Part shown: piece after piece, positions 38,398 to 49,807 of the stretch
Layout: each line of letters opens with the position of its first letter
How positions within the stretch are numbered: position 1 is the first letter of the stretch
From: Phoebastria nigripes
Taxonomy: Eukaryota > Chordata > Aves > Procellariiformes > Diomedeidae
Direction of reading: 5' to 3'
NCBI GenBank assembly: GCA_035582835.1
Contig: JAYKAV010002766.1
Coordinates: forward strand, 3,570,489-3,634,488
DNA: 64,000 nt
Position numbers and translations under genes: made by a program
Notes under the pieces: generated by a model
What the model saw: only the letters and a program-made list of their open reading frames with translations
The model's database searches: none
Told to the model about the DNA's origin: nothing

Positions 38398-38454
38398 TAT
38401 ACATAACATGTACATAATACATATACATAACAATGCACATATACATATATATAA
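38398..38454 (+). repeat. ATACAT-type simple repeat
   Basis: Imperfect ATACATA/ACATAT repeats about 57 bp long, ending TATATATAACC. Confidence 0.8.
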
Positions 38455-38459
38455 CCGAC

Positions 38460-38482
38460 CTTTGGAGGTTGGTCCTCCAAAG
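38460..38482 (+). repeat. Short perfect hairpin
   Basis: CTTTGGAGG, loop TTGGT, then CCTCCAAAG give a 9-bp GC-containing stem right after the ATACAT repeat. It could form a cruciform. There is no T-run for a Pol III stop. Role unknown. Confidence 0.7.
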
Positions 38483-41181
38483 TTATACCTCTAATATTCT
38501 CATAGAGGAACTCCACTCGCCTACTGATAGCTATACAAAACTCCGAGATGTGGATCAGAGGGTGCATGCCAGGTCAGAGACACTGAGAAGTTTTTTATCA
38601 AAATAGTTATATTAAGATAGATCTATATTAAGCCTGAACTGTAATTAACCCTTTAATGCTGCCCTGATGATCTGTTCAGCTAAACCGACCTTCATGGCTT
38701 TGGGAACTTCAGCTTGGTCAGACACTGTACTGAGAGAACATTTGTCAGGAGGGACGTACTGAACAGCATGATCAAGTCCTTACCTCAGATAAATATACTG
38801 AGACAAATTGAAGCTTATAAATACATCCAGTTTACCTGGTCAGCACAGCCCAGAGCAGTGGTCTTGGCTAGTATTCTTCCCATACAACTTTGTCAGAATC
38901 ACTCTCCTTCCCTAAACTCTCAAGTTCAACACATTTTGTACTTTGGACTGACCGCAAAGCAATCAGATCTCCCATGTAGTGCTGGAAGCTTTTGGAGTGT
39001 GTATGGGTGTGGGGTGAGTTTTCTACAGAATCTTCTTAATTAAGAAAAGCTTACCTTGCTGCCAACATCTACAGAGGCTGCCTCTCATGATCCGTATGTG
39101 GCACCAAGGCATCTGTAAGTGCACGTATGGATCACATCAGTGCAGGGAGGATCAAAACCCATGGCTCTGTTTTCACCTGCTAAAAAGTACCTGGTTGACC
39201 TGGATGCCCTTCAGCTGAATCCTCTTGGGGACTGGGAACAAGAACTCTTTAAAAAGATTTCTTTTAGTTGCCATCCATTGCCTGGCCATCTTTTCTGTCT
39301 TCTCAGTATGCCTTGTTGCATCCAGAAAGCTTCAGCTTGTTCTCTGACAGTGGAATGATGCAGGCTGACCTGTCACGTCCCCTGAGCTCTGGGCTAGCTG
39401 GGGCTTGAGCAAAGCACCAACCACTCTAAGGAAAGAGTAACAAACAGGCTTTTCTTTCTATTAAAAGTGATCTTCGATAATCAGTTTTATGGTGCTATTG
39501 TTGCCTTGCAAAAAGTATGAGTAACTGCCACAGCAGACTTACATAATTAAAACAGGTAATGATCCATTTGCCTATGTTTTTAAACATGAGCTCTCAGAAA
39601 CAGGATTTCTATGGATACAGGGCTGTATCATCCTGATGAAGTACAAGATTTCACTTTGCACAGTGAACTAGTTCACCTCCAAAACATAGAAAAAAGGGGA
39701 GAGAAGTCCCTGTGGCTTCAGCATGCCAATACTGCTGAGAATGTTCACAAGTGAGTGTGCACCATACTGCGTAGCTGAACGTGTCAGCAATGGACTGCAT
39801 GGACTGGAGCTCCTACCTCAGCAGGAATGCATTCAACACACATTCTATGCAGCTACACAGGTGGGTAACATTTAAGCATAGCAAATATCTTTCAGCTGGA
39901 GAAGCAGCTCTTACATAGCCTCCGGTGGATTCAGTAAAAGATGTTGGACCAAAAATGTCCCATGTTCTTTAAGTCATTCCGCCACTTTAGATTTTTTTGA
40001 TAGCAGATGGCCAACAATCACTGAGCTGTTTTTGCCATAGGCTTCCTCACAATGGTTCAGAGCTGCCAAAAGGGTCACAAATGAACATCTTGCAACAAGA
40101 GCAAGGACCCAGCCCTTCTCTGAGTTCCTTGCTCAACTCCCTGATCCACTTCTCTCCCAGCTCCTCACCTTCTTTGCTCTCCCCTGTCTGCTTTCTTAGG
40201 TCTTCTTGCAAAACTAATACTGATGGGAACCGAGGAAAATATTTTGTGGCCAGGACCACGGCAAGCATGAGAAGAACAAGATCTGAGGATATAGTGAGAG
40301 CCATGCGAGACTTGCTTTTGTAGGCTACACTGTATGAGGCCCAGTGCCCACTCCCAGCTTTTTTCTTGCCAGTTCTACAAGGTCAGAATAAATATTCCAA
40401 CACAGCACTTGCTATCTGGATACATAGTAGGGTATTGCTGAGGTGCGCCCAAAGCAGAGGCACTCAACAATTATTCCTCAGAGACCAGCTAAAGAGGTGT
40501 ATTCGAAGGCCTGGCCAGATGAGAGGAACGAATTGAAAGCAGCGTAAGAGTATGGGAATTCCCACAGCTGCAGTAGGTATAGAAAACCCATAGAAAGGCT
40601 TATAAACACCAGAGATAGATAACAAAAGGTGAGGTAATATGTGCTTTAGCAAATGTGGCTTCAGTGACCATTTTTCTTCACCAGATTTGCGGCTTGTTTA
40701 CCTCTAGTTCTTTCACTAAAATATATAATTGGCAGTTCAATTAAAAAGACAAGAAAAGTGTACACTATGGCAGAGCCTCAGGGTACTCTAGCCTGTGCAC
40801 TAACAAGGTCAGGGTGCATATTTATTGTACTATTCAACAGAGAAAAATAGAGGGAAAACTACCCTACACCACATACAGCACATCACACAAGGCACAGTGC
40901 CTCCTGACACGCACTTGCTCAGATGCACACACCCCAGCAGCAGCAGGTCACGGCAGACCTGTTTGTTCACCTATCTGCAAATTCACGTTTTGGAAAAAAG
41001 GGTGCACTGGGACACTTAAAGAGCAGTTCCAGCTTTCTAATTTATACTTTTCTGAAAGAACCTTGAAAATATTCACCAAAGAAAGGATTTTTATCCTTTG
41101 TTGCCCTTTTTAGTGCTCTGCCCAGAACAGGGCAGCTGTCTCTGGTGACGGGATTGGGAGAACAAACAGCCCCCAGTAAGC

Positions 41182-41898
41182 ATGGCTTTCCAGCCCCAGT
41201 CCTGCAGAAAATGGAGAGGCCAGCAGCTGCCTTGTTGTGCTGCTTCAGGAGCTTCACCCATCCTCTGCCCTACCTGCGCACAAAGCCATCACTGTGGAGC
41301 TGCGAGAAAGAGGCAGGAAACCTCAGCAACCATGCTCTGTCCTTGCGGACCCCAAGCTTCAACCCACAGATGCTGCCAAGGACCGGCAAAGCCAGGGGAG
41401 ACGACCCACGCCGTGCTGTGCTCAAAACGGTGCCCAGTGTGTACAGCTGAGCTGCCCAGCCCTGGCGCAGGACCTGACCAGGTATCACCCCAACAGAGTG
41501 GCTCCCCTTCGTCCCTGTTTCCCTTCACTGCTTCTGCCCCGCTTCCCCTTAGACAAAACTGCCAATGGGTGCAAACTCGCCTGCAGTTCTCTGACTGGAG
41601 TTGCTGGCAGAGTTTGAATCCAGGCCTCCAAGGAAGAAAGGTCAGATCACAGCTCACTACCACCTTGCCACTGAGACGAAAGAGTGCATTTTTTTTGCTG
41701 CAGAATCCTGCTGCACAGAAGTGCTGTGCTGATTTCCTTGGCCAAGACAGAAGTCAGGCTGCTCCAAGCTTATTTTGGCCTCTTGCCACTGCAGAGTGTG
41801 AAAGAGTGACTGAAACAAGCAGCATGCAAGTCAAATGTGGGAAAGATGGGGCAGAGATAAATCCTTGTTTGTGTCACAGGCCGGTAGATGGACACTAG
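41182..41898 (+). other. Long cysteine-rich open frame, 238 codons, probably spurious
   Basis: Starts MAFQPQSCRKW and ends CHRPVDGH. It is rich in Cys, Pro, Ser and Gln without a regular zinc-binding spacing (no C2H2 or RING pattern), so it reads like out-of-frame GC-rich DNA. Frames of 101 and 126 codons (plus) and 124 codons (minus) overlap it. Its 3' half crosses a probable reverse-oriented SINE relic (41560-41680), which argues against a real protein. There is no recognisable splice structure. The local GC content is higher than in the flanks, which explains the lack of stops. Confidence 0.12.
41560..41680 (-). mobile_element. Possible tRNA-derived SINE relic, reverse orientation
   Basis: On the minus strand, TCTCAGTGGCAAGGTGGTAG resembles a tRNA-type A box. 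About 55 bases on, GGCCTGGATTCAAACTCTGCC resembles the B-box phrase GGTTCAAATCC followed by the CTCTGCC seen in MIR-type SINEs. The core beyond it is not clear, so this is a tentative call. Confidence 0.4.
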
Positions 41899-43079
41899 GA
41901 AAACACACAAATCTTGAAACGAAATGTTGTATCTGAAAGGAAGAATGTGCCTTGGGGCTGCGAGAGTAGCTGACCTTCCCAGTCACATGCGCCCTGCAGA
42001 CTCAGTCGAGGCAGAAGAGCGGTGCAGTTGTTATGTATGTGAAATGATGCTCTTACTGCTGAGGAAGCTGAAGAGGCTGGAGGGAGGAGGGCTTGTGATT
42101 TTATGATTCAGGTGATAAATACCCAGTAGGGAACTCATGAGTTTGGTTTGAAAGAGACCACTATGGTGATGGGAGGGTGCTCCCTGGGCTTTCTTTGCCA
42201 AACAAATTTTAAATCAGAAATCCGGATTGTTGTTTATTTTTCTCCAACAATGGAGGAAGAAAGGGGTTTTTTCATTCATTTTCACTCTCTCTCCAACTGT
42301 GCTGTAGTGTAATCTACCTGTCTACACTGCAGAATTTTCCATTCTTAAGGATTGTCCACTCAAGCCTAGTGCTGACCAGATACGACAAAATTATTTGTCC
42401 ACTACTTACTTGAATTTAAAGATAAGTTTCGCAATAAGACCAAGTCTGTAGTTTTGGGGCACATCTGTTTTCTGTGGATATCTGAGCCAAGATCTGCAAA
42501 AGAGGTTTTCATATATTTTAAGTGGGAATGCATGAGTAAGAGAATTAATTCACGTACTGTCACCAAGTTCTGAGCTGAGTATTTGGCAAAGAATTGTCAT
42601 TTGCACTTCCTATCGTGCTGCTGACTTGCATTCCTCCGTCCAGTCATGGAACAGGCATACTCTACAAAAGTTAAATAATTAATTAATACAAAGTAAATTT
42701 CAAAAGTTCACGTAAAGAATTTACTATGAAGTATTCACAAACTGTTTTTATGATATAGAAATATCAAGTGGGAATCTCATGAATAAATCTAAATAATGAC
42801 GGCATTTGAAATCTAACATTTACTTGGTAATATTTTTTTTAAAAAAAGAAGAGTGAGACAGAGAGAAAATATGGCAAAAAGTGAAGAGCTGTGATTACTT
42901 GTTTTGGTGCAGTGAAAACAAGCACCCCACGGCTCTGACTCGAGCCTTACACACACTATTGCAGATTGGCATCTGCGCTGTGCACACGCATTCATACACG
43001 TAGAGCCAGGCATCAACGTTTCTCAAAGCTCATTAGTTCCCCCGTGTCAGCAGCCAGCTCTCAGCAGATTCCCTGATAG
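41691..43079. other. Non-genic unique DNA
   Basis: AT-rich after the GC-richer 41 kb zone. I see no gene or repeat apart from a short T8A7 run near 42833-42847. Confidence 0.5.
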
Positions 43080-43700
43080 CACCATGGAAGACGCCAGCTC
43101 CGAAGCAGTGGACCTCGCAGGTCCCCAGCGCCAGCTGCGAGCACCCTCCCTCCTCTGAGCAGGCTTGTGCTCTCCCTGGCCAATGTGCCTCCTCTCCTCG
43201 ACCCCGTCCCTCCACCACCACCAGCTCCCGTGCCGCATGGCGGGGAAGTGGCTGCTGCCCTGCCACTGCCTGCCACAGGCTCACCCGCTCGCCCCTCACC
43301 GGGCCAGGGCAGGAGGCCTGGGAGGGAGAGCCGCCCTGGCTGCGGCGGCAGGGCAGGGCTGGCCCCAGGGCAGCACAGTGGATGTTGGCTGCTGCGAAGA
43401 GCAAGAGGTCGACCACGGGAGAGAAGGAAACTTCTGTCAGTGGGGGACGAGCCTCCTCAGGGCAGGCAGAGAGGCACGCTGGCCTAAGCGAGAGCAGCAA
43501 GCAGTCTGGCACCAGCCCCTAACCGTGGACTCGGAGTTGTAAACTCTCCAGGGACGAGGGTGCTGAGCGCCTCTGAAAGCCAGGCCCAGCCCTTCAATTT
43601 CCGACACTGTCCTGGGCGGCCGGTGCTCTGCGTGCACAGACTCCTGCTGCAGCGATGGAGTAAATGGGCCCCAGGCTTCCCACAGCTCACAAGACTTAGA
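43080..43700. promoter_or_regulatory. GC-rich, CpG-island-like block
   Basis: About 620 bp with much higher GC than the flanks and roughly 35 CpG by hand count. It is weaker than the island at 5.3 kb and borderline by usual island criteria. Overlapping open frames occur on both strands (minus 43033-43512, 159 codons; plus 43165-43542 and 43167-43487). The plus frame is Pro/Arg/Gly-rich and matches nothing known. Overlap of three frames in different registers argues that base composition, not coding selection, keeps them open. It could be a promoter, an orphan CpG island or an eroded island. Confidence 0.4.
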
Positions 43701-43899
43701 AACGCCTGCTGTATTACGACAACGAAGTTGCTGTTGAAAGAGAAATAATGTAAGAGTAGAGGACAGAGAAGAGCTCTGCCCAAGGCAGCATGAAAATAAG
43801 CAATAGCAGGTCTCTCTGATGAGTTTCTCCAGTGTGCCCTGCCCCTCTCGGGAGACACATCAAAGGCAGACGGGGAAATCAGTCCACGGCAGCGAGCCT

Positions 43900-44150
43900 G
43901 CTGGAGCCCGCTTGCTCAGCACAGGCAAAATTAATTAAGAGGGAGGGAGAAAAAGAGCCAATACGAGTCTGATTCTGTCAGGGAGCGCCACACTGACAAA
44001 CAGCAAATGCTAATTCAGGAGTTTTCCATCTCTTTCACACCTGCCAAAGAGGGAAAGAGGAGCACGATTCAGATTTGAAATAGACTGGATTTGGATGCCT
44101 CTGACACATCGCACGATGACATCTCTACCACTGCTTCCTGGAAGCCTACA
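43900..44150. other. Possible conserved non-coding element beside GC block
   Basis: A complex, homopolymer-free stretch with retained CpG (AATACGAG, GGGAGCGCC, GCACGATTC, TCGCACGATGAC) in an AT-leaning context, next to the GC-rich block. It has no open frame of interest. This is a composition-based guess. Confidence 0.2.
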
Positions 44151-47100
44151 AAAACTAAAGGTAGCTCAAGAGAAACTCAGCCTCTGTAATATAAGGTTTA
44201 AGGAAAACACATCAATGTGTTGGCTATCGCTGTTACAGAAAACAAAGCAAAGGTGAGGCCTCACGCACAACAGGAGAAGCCACAAATAGGGACCTCTTAC
44301 CCTGCTATCAGTGAGCATCTCATCAGAACAAGACAAACATAACTAACAAACAATTCAGGAGAAATTAATTCAATTTTATTGGACATAATATGCACTAAGA
44401 CTTACTAATACTGCTGTTCTATGTACTGAACACTACAGGGTTGGAAACATGAGACCCACACTAGCAGGAGGAAACAAAGTATCAAATGGAAAACTCTTAA
44501 AATGCAGGATTTCCAGGCATTCAGGTGCTGTAGTAGGGAGTCCCTGGAAATGCTCATAAATTAATTAGATTACAGATGTAAAGCCATCACTCCAGGCGTA
44601 TCGTTGCTCTACTATTTCTTCTTGCTCATAACTCAAAAAGGAGATGAAGCATCTGAGCCCAGTGTGGGACTAATAATTTCTAAATAAAAGATAAATATGT
44701 CAAGGTTTCACAAATAGAAAGGAGAGCATGGCACTATAAATAAGCTTTAATATTTGTTTTATTGTAAAGTTTATCTGGTTGAGCTCCTGCCTTTTACAGA
44801 ATGCTCCTATTACTATTATACATCCGGGTGCATTAAAAAATTCCACTGGAAACGGGACTTGCTTTATGTCCTGAAGAACTCCTGAACCACTGCTTATGGA
44901 GTACTCTCTGCAGCCCTATGGCACAGCTCCATTGAGCCAATTGCCCGTGAACATTTAGCAAACAGCCATTACGCTGCATCTGTTCTGAGCAGTTTTTTTG
45001 GACTACGCGACAGGTGCGTTAATCTGTGTGTGTTGCCTTCTTTTTTTTTTCCTGTTCATGGATATTATGACCATAGTCCTCAAATCTATACAATACAGTT
45101 AGTCTGAAGAACTCCCATGATACCTTCTAAAGTCGCCAAAGATGTGTGAGAACGATATCCCAACAGCTGGCAGTCCTTGACTACCAGGCACAAAAAGGCA
45201 TTGCCCAAGAAACTGGTCCACTAGTGCTATGCTTTCTAGGGGCTGACGAATGACTATCAGGCTACCATCTGCCCAGTAGTTAAGCAAAGTAATGCCTATT
45301 TCATCTAGAGTGTAAAAGGTGCTTTGTTCAAGTCAAATAGAATCATGTATCAGCAACATACATTAATAACTGATAACACATAAATATCCAGTGCATTTAA
45401 TACTATCAAACTAATTAGGTGTTGGTTTGCCAGGAATAAAGGCGAGGTTTAAAAATCCAAGATGACACGATTACCACTGAGTTAAGACATTCTTGCTCAT
45501 CCTGAACACAGGCTGAAAGCATAGGTGACTGAGACAAGTCACCAGGCTGTAAGCCAAACTTATTTCATGCACTAAATTTGCAATGAAAATTCTAATGAAG
45601 CCATCCTGACAAGCTAAAACAGTGCTACTCTGGCCAGAGGTCTCCAGCCAGCTCACTCCGAGGTAGATCTGGAAGCATTAACTTGCTGAAGGGTCAGTCA
45701 GTGCATGGAGCACACGTTACTGCTAAAGCTAGCATTGCAAAAATGTCAAGACTGCCATGAAAACTTGGCAGTCCAGATGCAAAAAAAAAAAACAACCTTG
45801 CCACCCTTACTGTAATTGTACTGAAGAAAGTGCTTATTAAACACATGTACCTGCTCCACTCAGGCAGAGAAGTTGTTCTTCTATGAGCCTGAAACACTGC
45901 ATGTACTAACCTTTCATTCTGTATGAGAGAGCTGGTGTTAAATAGGGTCAGAACTACACTTGCTCTGGGGAGAAGAAAGGCTCACTTTGAAGACAGGCTG
46001 GTTACCCTGTTTTTCTTCCTACACCGCAGCTTTCAGATTGCAGCTAGAACTTGAAGGGAGTTGTTCCCACAAGCTCTCCAGCCCAATGTCTCCACCCGAG
46101 AGGCTTGAGTAAATAGCAGAAGCTCTGGATATGAATCAGATGGAAAAGATTCAGCCCTCTCTGCTAGGTCTGAGTTCAAAGGCATCCATGGCTGAACAGC
46201 TAAATCAAGATCACTATCTGCATGTGAGGGCAGAATGGAGCGTTCAGTAATAATGAACTACTCACCCTTACGTGCTCATTTCTAGATGTAGTGTAGCAGG
46301 TTGTAAGTGGAATCCAATTTAAGAAGTCCATGTACTTAACACTGAGAGAGGTGGGGAAGTCTGATTGTTTTAGGAGACCTTCTTTCCTCTGTTTCCTTTC
46401 TGTTCTTCTTCAACTGCCTCCAGCTGAAATCTTGGACCTGACCTCTCAGTATCAGTGCTCAGCCTCCCTGCCAGAGAAAGACCACAGATGCCGCAGAACG
46501 TATCACAGAGCAGAGAGCTCAGCCTACAGCACCCAGATCCATGACAGACCTGCTCCTTTTATGTGCTAAGACCCAGAGCAGCCTGTCATCCCAAACAGTG
46601 TGCATGGTCCATTCCCCATATGCACACATCAGACCTGAGTTTTCTTACATGACATTGTGCTCCAACACACAGGTTACACCTACGCAGCTGTTGGCACCTG
46701 AGCAGAAACAGTCAAGCAAATTCAAGTAAATAGACCCATGCTGCAGCCACATCTCGCTGCCTTACACCTACAGAAAGCAAGTCATGCCATGATGAGCTTA
46801 TGCATAAATGGGCAGAAGTCAGGGACAAAGAGGATGCATAAAGGGAAGGACAACAAAGCAGCTCAGTGTCAGCACTTGGGTGAGAACACAGGTGCCTCTG
46901 AAGACCTACTACTCAGTGACAAATCTGTTCACCTGTGCCATTTCTGCAGGTCATAGCATCCATGTCTGTGTTCCCTTCTACACGCAGGCACAGCCCTAAC
47001 TCCTCACCAGCAAGGGTACCCCACTTGTTAGCTGATGCTGGAATACAGCCGGAGCCCACAGCTAGGGTGTGCCTGTACCTCCTTCTGTGAAGCTGCCTGG

Positions 47101-49500
47101 TTTATTATCTGTAGAACAGCACACCTGGGAAGATGAGCCAAATAAGTATTAGATATAATCAGATACTTTCTGTCTTCAGGTGCCACCCATGTGCACACCT
47201 TCCCTACAAGCTGTGGAGTGAACCTGCTAACGATTCTATTAATAACGAGCAGTATAAGTAGGTGAACTGGATGAACTTGTGTGAAAGCAAAACCCCAGAG
47301 GTAGATCAGTTGCTCTGTTCAAAGCAAACAGATAACTATCCCAGGCTGCAGGCAACTCTCCCCCTTTCCCACCTCCTCCTTTGGGACATCTCCAGGCATG
47401 TCCAGGGTGGTGCAGCCTGGTAAACAGACATTTAATCAGTGATTTATACATTTAAAGAAAGAATCACTAAGCCACCAATGACCCTGGGAAATGCTGAGTG
47501 CCAGAACGTCATCTGAGGACTCTCCTTTGTATTCATCTTCACTGTACATGACACTGTTAATGCACAAAAGTAAAATTGTTTGTTCCTCAGGGAGTTGTGT
47601 CCCCCTGCTTCTCACTCTCTGAAGTCCCAATCTACCTGCAGTATCACAGCCAGCTGACTGTGATATCACACAGAGGGGACTGGCTTCAACTGAGAATAGA
47701 GCAGCTGGGGTGGTGAGCAATGCCTAAGACATACGTAGCCTACCTGCAGGCAAAGCTAGTCATTGACCGCAAGAGAAGAATACTGATCACGCTGCAGAGT
47801 GTCCACCGTTCCCCGGGGCCCTTTCGCTTCTGATGCAAAGCCTGAGTTTCATGTCAGTGCAGCGAAGAGCAAGGCACAGACTCTGGAGCACAGGTTTGTT
47901 AGTTGGCAACTGTGCCATTCACAGGCAACTCTTGTTGAGATCAAACCATGCACAACCACACGCAAGCTGGCAGTCAGAATAATGGCAGGTGGGAGGCTCT
48001 CAGACAGACATTTTTGTACCCTTGACAAGAATTAAAATCTACTGCCTTGGGGGTTATGATTGTCAAGGGGTCACAGGCTTAGCATTAGTGTGATGAGTAG
48101 GGCACTGCCAGAGAGGCAGAGAGACATGGCCTCAGGACCACAAGGACCGAGGAAGGACAGTCTCCTCAACATGATTTCAGGTAGCTTAATCTACTGGCAT
48201 GCTTCTGAAATGCATATGCTTTGCCTGCCTCTCCTCCCTTCTTCAGATCTAAGGACAGGACTCAAAGGCACAGGCAGGGCTGCCTGAACAAAATGTGGCA
48301 TGACCTCTAGTACTGCAAGGAACGTTTATGATGAGGTACCTGATCTGAAATTCACTTGCACAAAGACCCTCTTCTGCAGGAACAAATTCAAGTGTTTGAA
48401 ACCTAGTAGAAACAACAGGGGTTTTTTTGTCCTCTGGTATTTAGAAAGCCTTTTTATGCAGCTTTTTGCTTGGCTGCACAAATCCAACACAAAATGCAAG
48501 GTTCTACAATATCCTAGAACTTTATTGAAAGGACCAGTTCATTGATAAGAACTGGTCAAACATAATACTGGGAACATGTCGTAACATGAGAAAAGGTTTC
48601 AGAGCCAGCTGACATATTTAGTCCTCACTGAACATAAACAAGGATTCCCATTCCTCTTCTCTTTCACCCAGAAAAGATTAAAGTCTCCTTACAGTTTTCT
48701 TCTGAAGTCCTCTTGAAATGCGGATGCTACACCAGGGTCTCCCACTGAGATTCTTATGTCAAGCATGTTAAAAAAGGACAAATATTATACATGGTGTATA
48801 TAAAGTAATTTAATAACATAGGTCTATCAATAATGTCAGTGACAGTAACCCCTTCAAAATTATAAGAATATTTTCCTTTCCAAGCAGGAGAAGAAAAAAA
48901 CTGCTGCAATACTGGATGCTGAGGCCGGGGCATTGAAATGGAAAGGATAAATGATGCATCATCAGAGATACTGTTCTATTGAAAGGTGTTTTCATTCTCC
49001 AAATGGAGCTTTGTATTAAAATTCCAGATTCACCTGGTAATAAATTATGTTGTTTAAAGACAAATATTACACCTTTTGCAAACTCTGAAGGGAAAGGAAG
49101 TAAGGCTGGACAGGCAGACCCCTACTCAGTGCTGCTCTGGCTCTGTGCCATTTGCTGACTGACAGTTGATAATTATCTTTGATTTAATGTCACTTAATGT
49201 TCTCCCCCCCCCCAAAATACCTTGGTTATTCTCCTCCTGTACTGACATATACTAGGAAAAGGAGGGTCTTGGAAGAAAAGGCAAAAAGGAATATACTGCT
49301 TCAGTAAGCTACAGAGAAAATGCCAATTTTGTTTATTCCTTAAAAATGTTAAACAATCGGCCAGCTAAGGAAACTATAAATAAAGCTTTAAACTTCAGAG
49401 GAGAGTGTAAAACATGGGTAAAATGACTAGCCCTAGATATAAATGAATTTAGGCAGTTTTTTTATCTGCAGAGCAGCGGCATTTAGCATTCCTAAAGATA
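44151..49500. other. Non-genic unique DNA
   Basis: No recognisable gene or interspersed repeat. Short homopolymers occur at 45043-45050 and 45781-45791, and an exact 12-bp palindrome TGTGATATCACA at 47659-47670. Open frames of 60-94 codons are unremarkable. Confidence 0.55.
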
Positions 49501-49525
49501 CGTTCTGGAATCAAGAAAATCAAGG

Positions 49526-49551
49526 CTTTTCTTGATTTTCAGCATAAGGAA
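49526..49551 (+). repeat. Left arm of 26-bp perfect inverted repeat
   Basis: The 26 bases starting CTTTTCTTGATTTTCAG are the exact reverse complement of 49782-49807, with 230 bp between. The left arm also forms a local 11-bp hairpin with AATCAAGAAAA at 49509-49519 (7-nt loop). See the right arm. Confidence 0.9.
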
Positions 49552-49781
49552 CATCATTCATTTCGTTGCCTTGAAAAAGTACCGAAGAGACCTCAGCTTC
49601 CAGATGAAGGAAAGGCAATGAGGAAGGCAAAGGGTTTTCCTATTATTTTCTCAGTGTGTGGAGTACAAGGAGGGACTCCCACTCCCCCCCAGCTTTTCCC
49701 CCTTCTTCTCTGGAGTTCAGGTCTCTCCTTTCTGCCTTCTCCTATGTTTCCTCTAATGAGAGGTGCATTTATAAGTTAATT

Positions 49782-49807
49782 TTCCTTATGCTGAAAATCA
49801 AGAAAAG
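49782..49807 (-). repeat. Right arm of 26-bp perfect inverted repeat
   Basis: Exact reverse complement of 49526-49551. There is no transposon signature at the ends and no repeat family I recognise. The pair could fold in RNA into a hairpin with a 230-nt loop. A template-switch or inverted duplication event is a likely origin. Confidence 0.9.

Larger units (their letters stand above)
30213..41559. other. Non-genic unique DNA
   Basis: No recognisable gene in 11 kb. It contains one long open frame (31961-32563), a cluster of GGAATRT motifs (35057-35152), an ATACAT-type simple repeat with an adjoining hairpin (38398-38482), and an N at 35207. All other open frames are short and unremarkable. Confidence 0.55.

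Noticed and set aside
38865..38930. AGAGCAGTGGTCTTGGC as a hAT/Charlie terminal repeat
   Set aside because: Partial match to a CAGTGGTTCTCAA-type end; no second end and no target duplication seen.
39056..39113. Minus-strand 58-bp exon bounded by CACTTACAG and AAG|GTAAGC
   Set aside because: The acceptor has a weak pyrimidine tract and the short frame matches nothing; judged chance.
47659..47670. 12-bp exact palindrome TGTGATATCACA
   Set aside because: Short exact palindromes of this size are expected in 64 kb; no companion motif.
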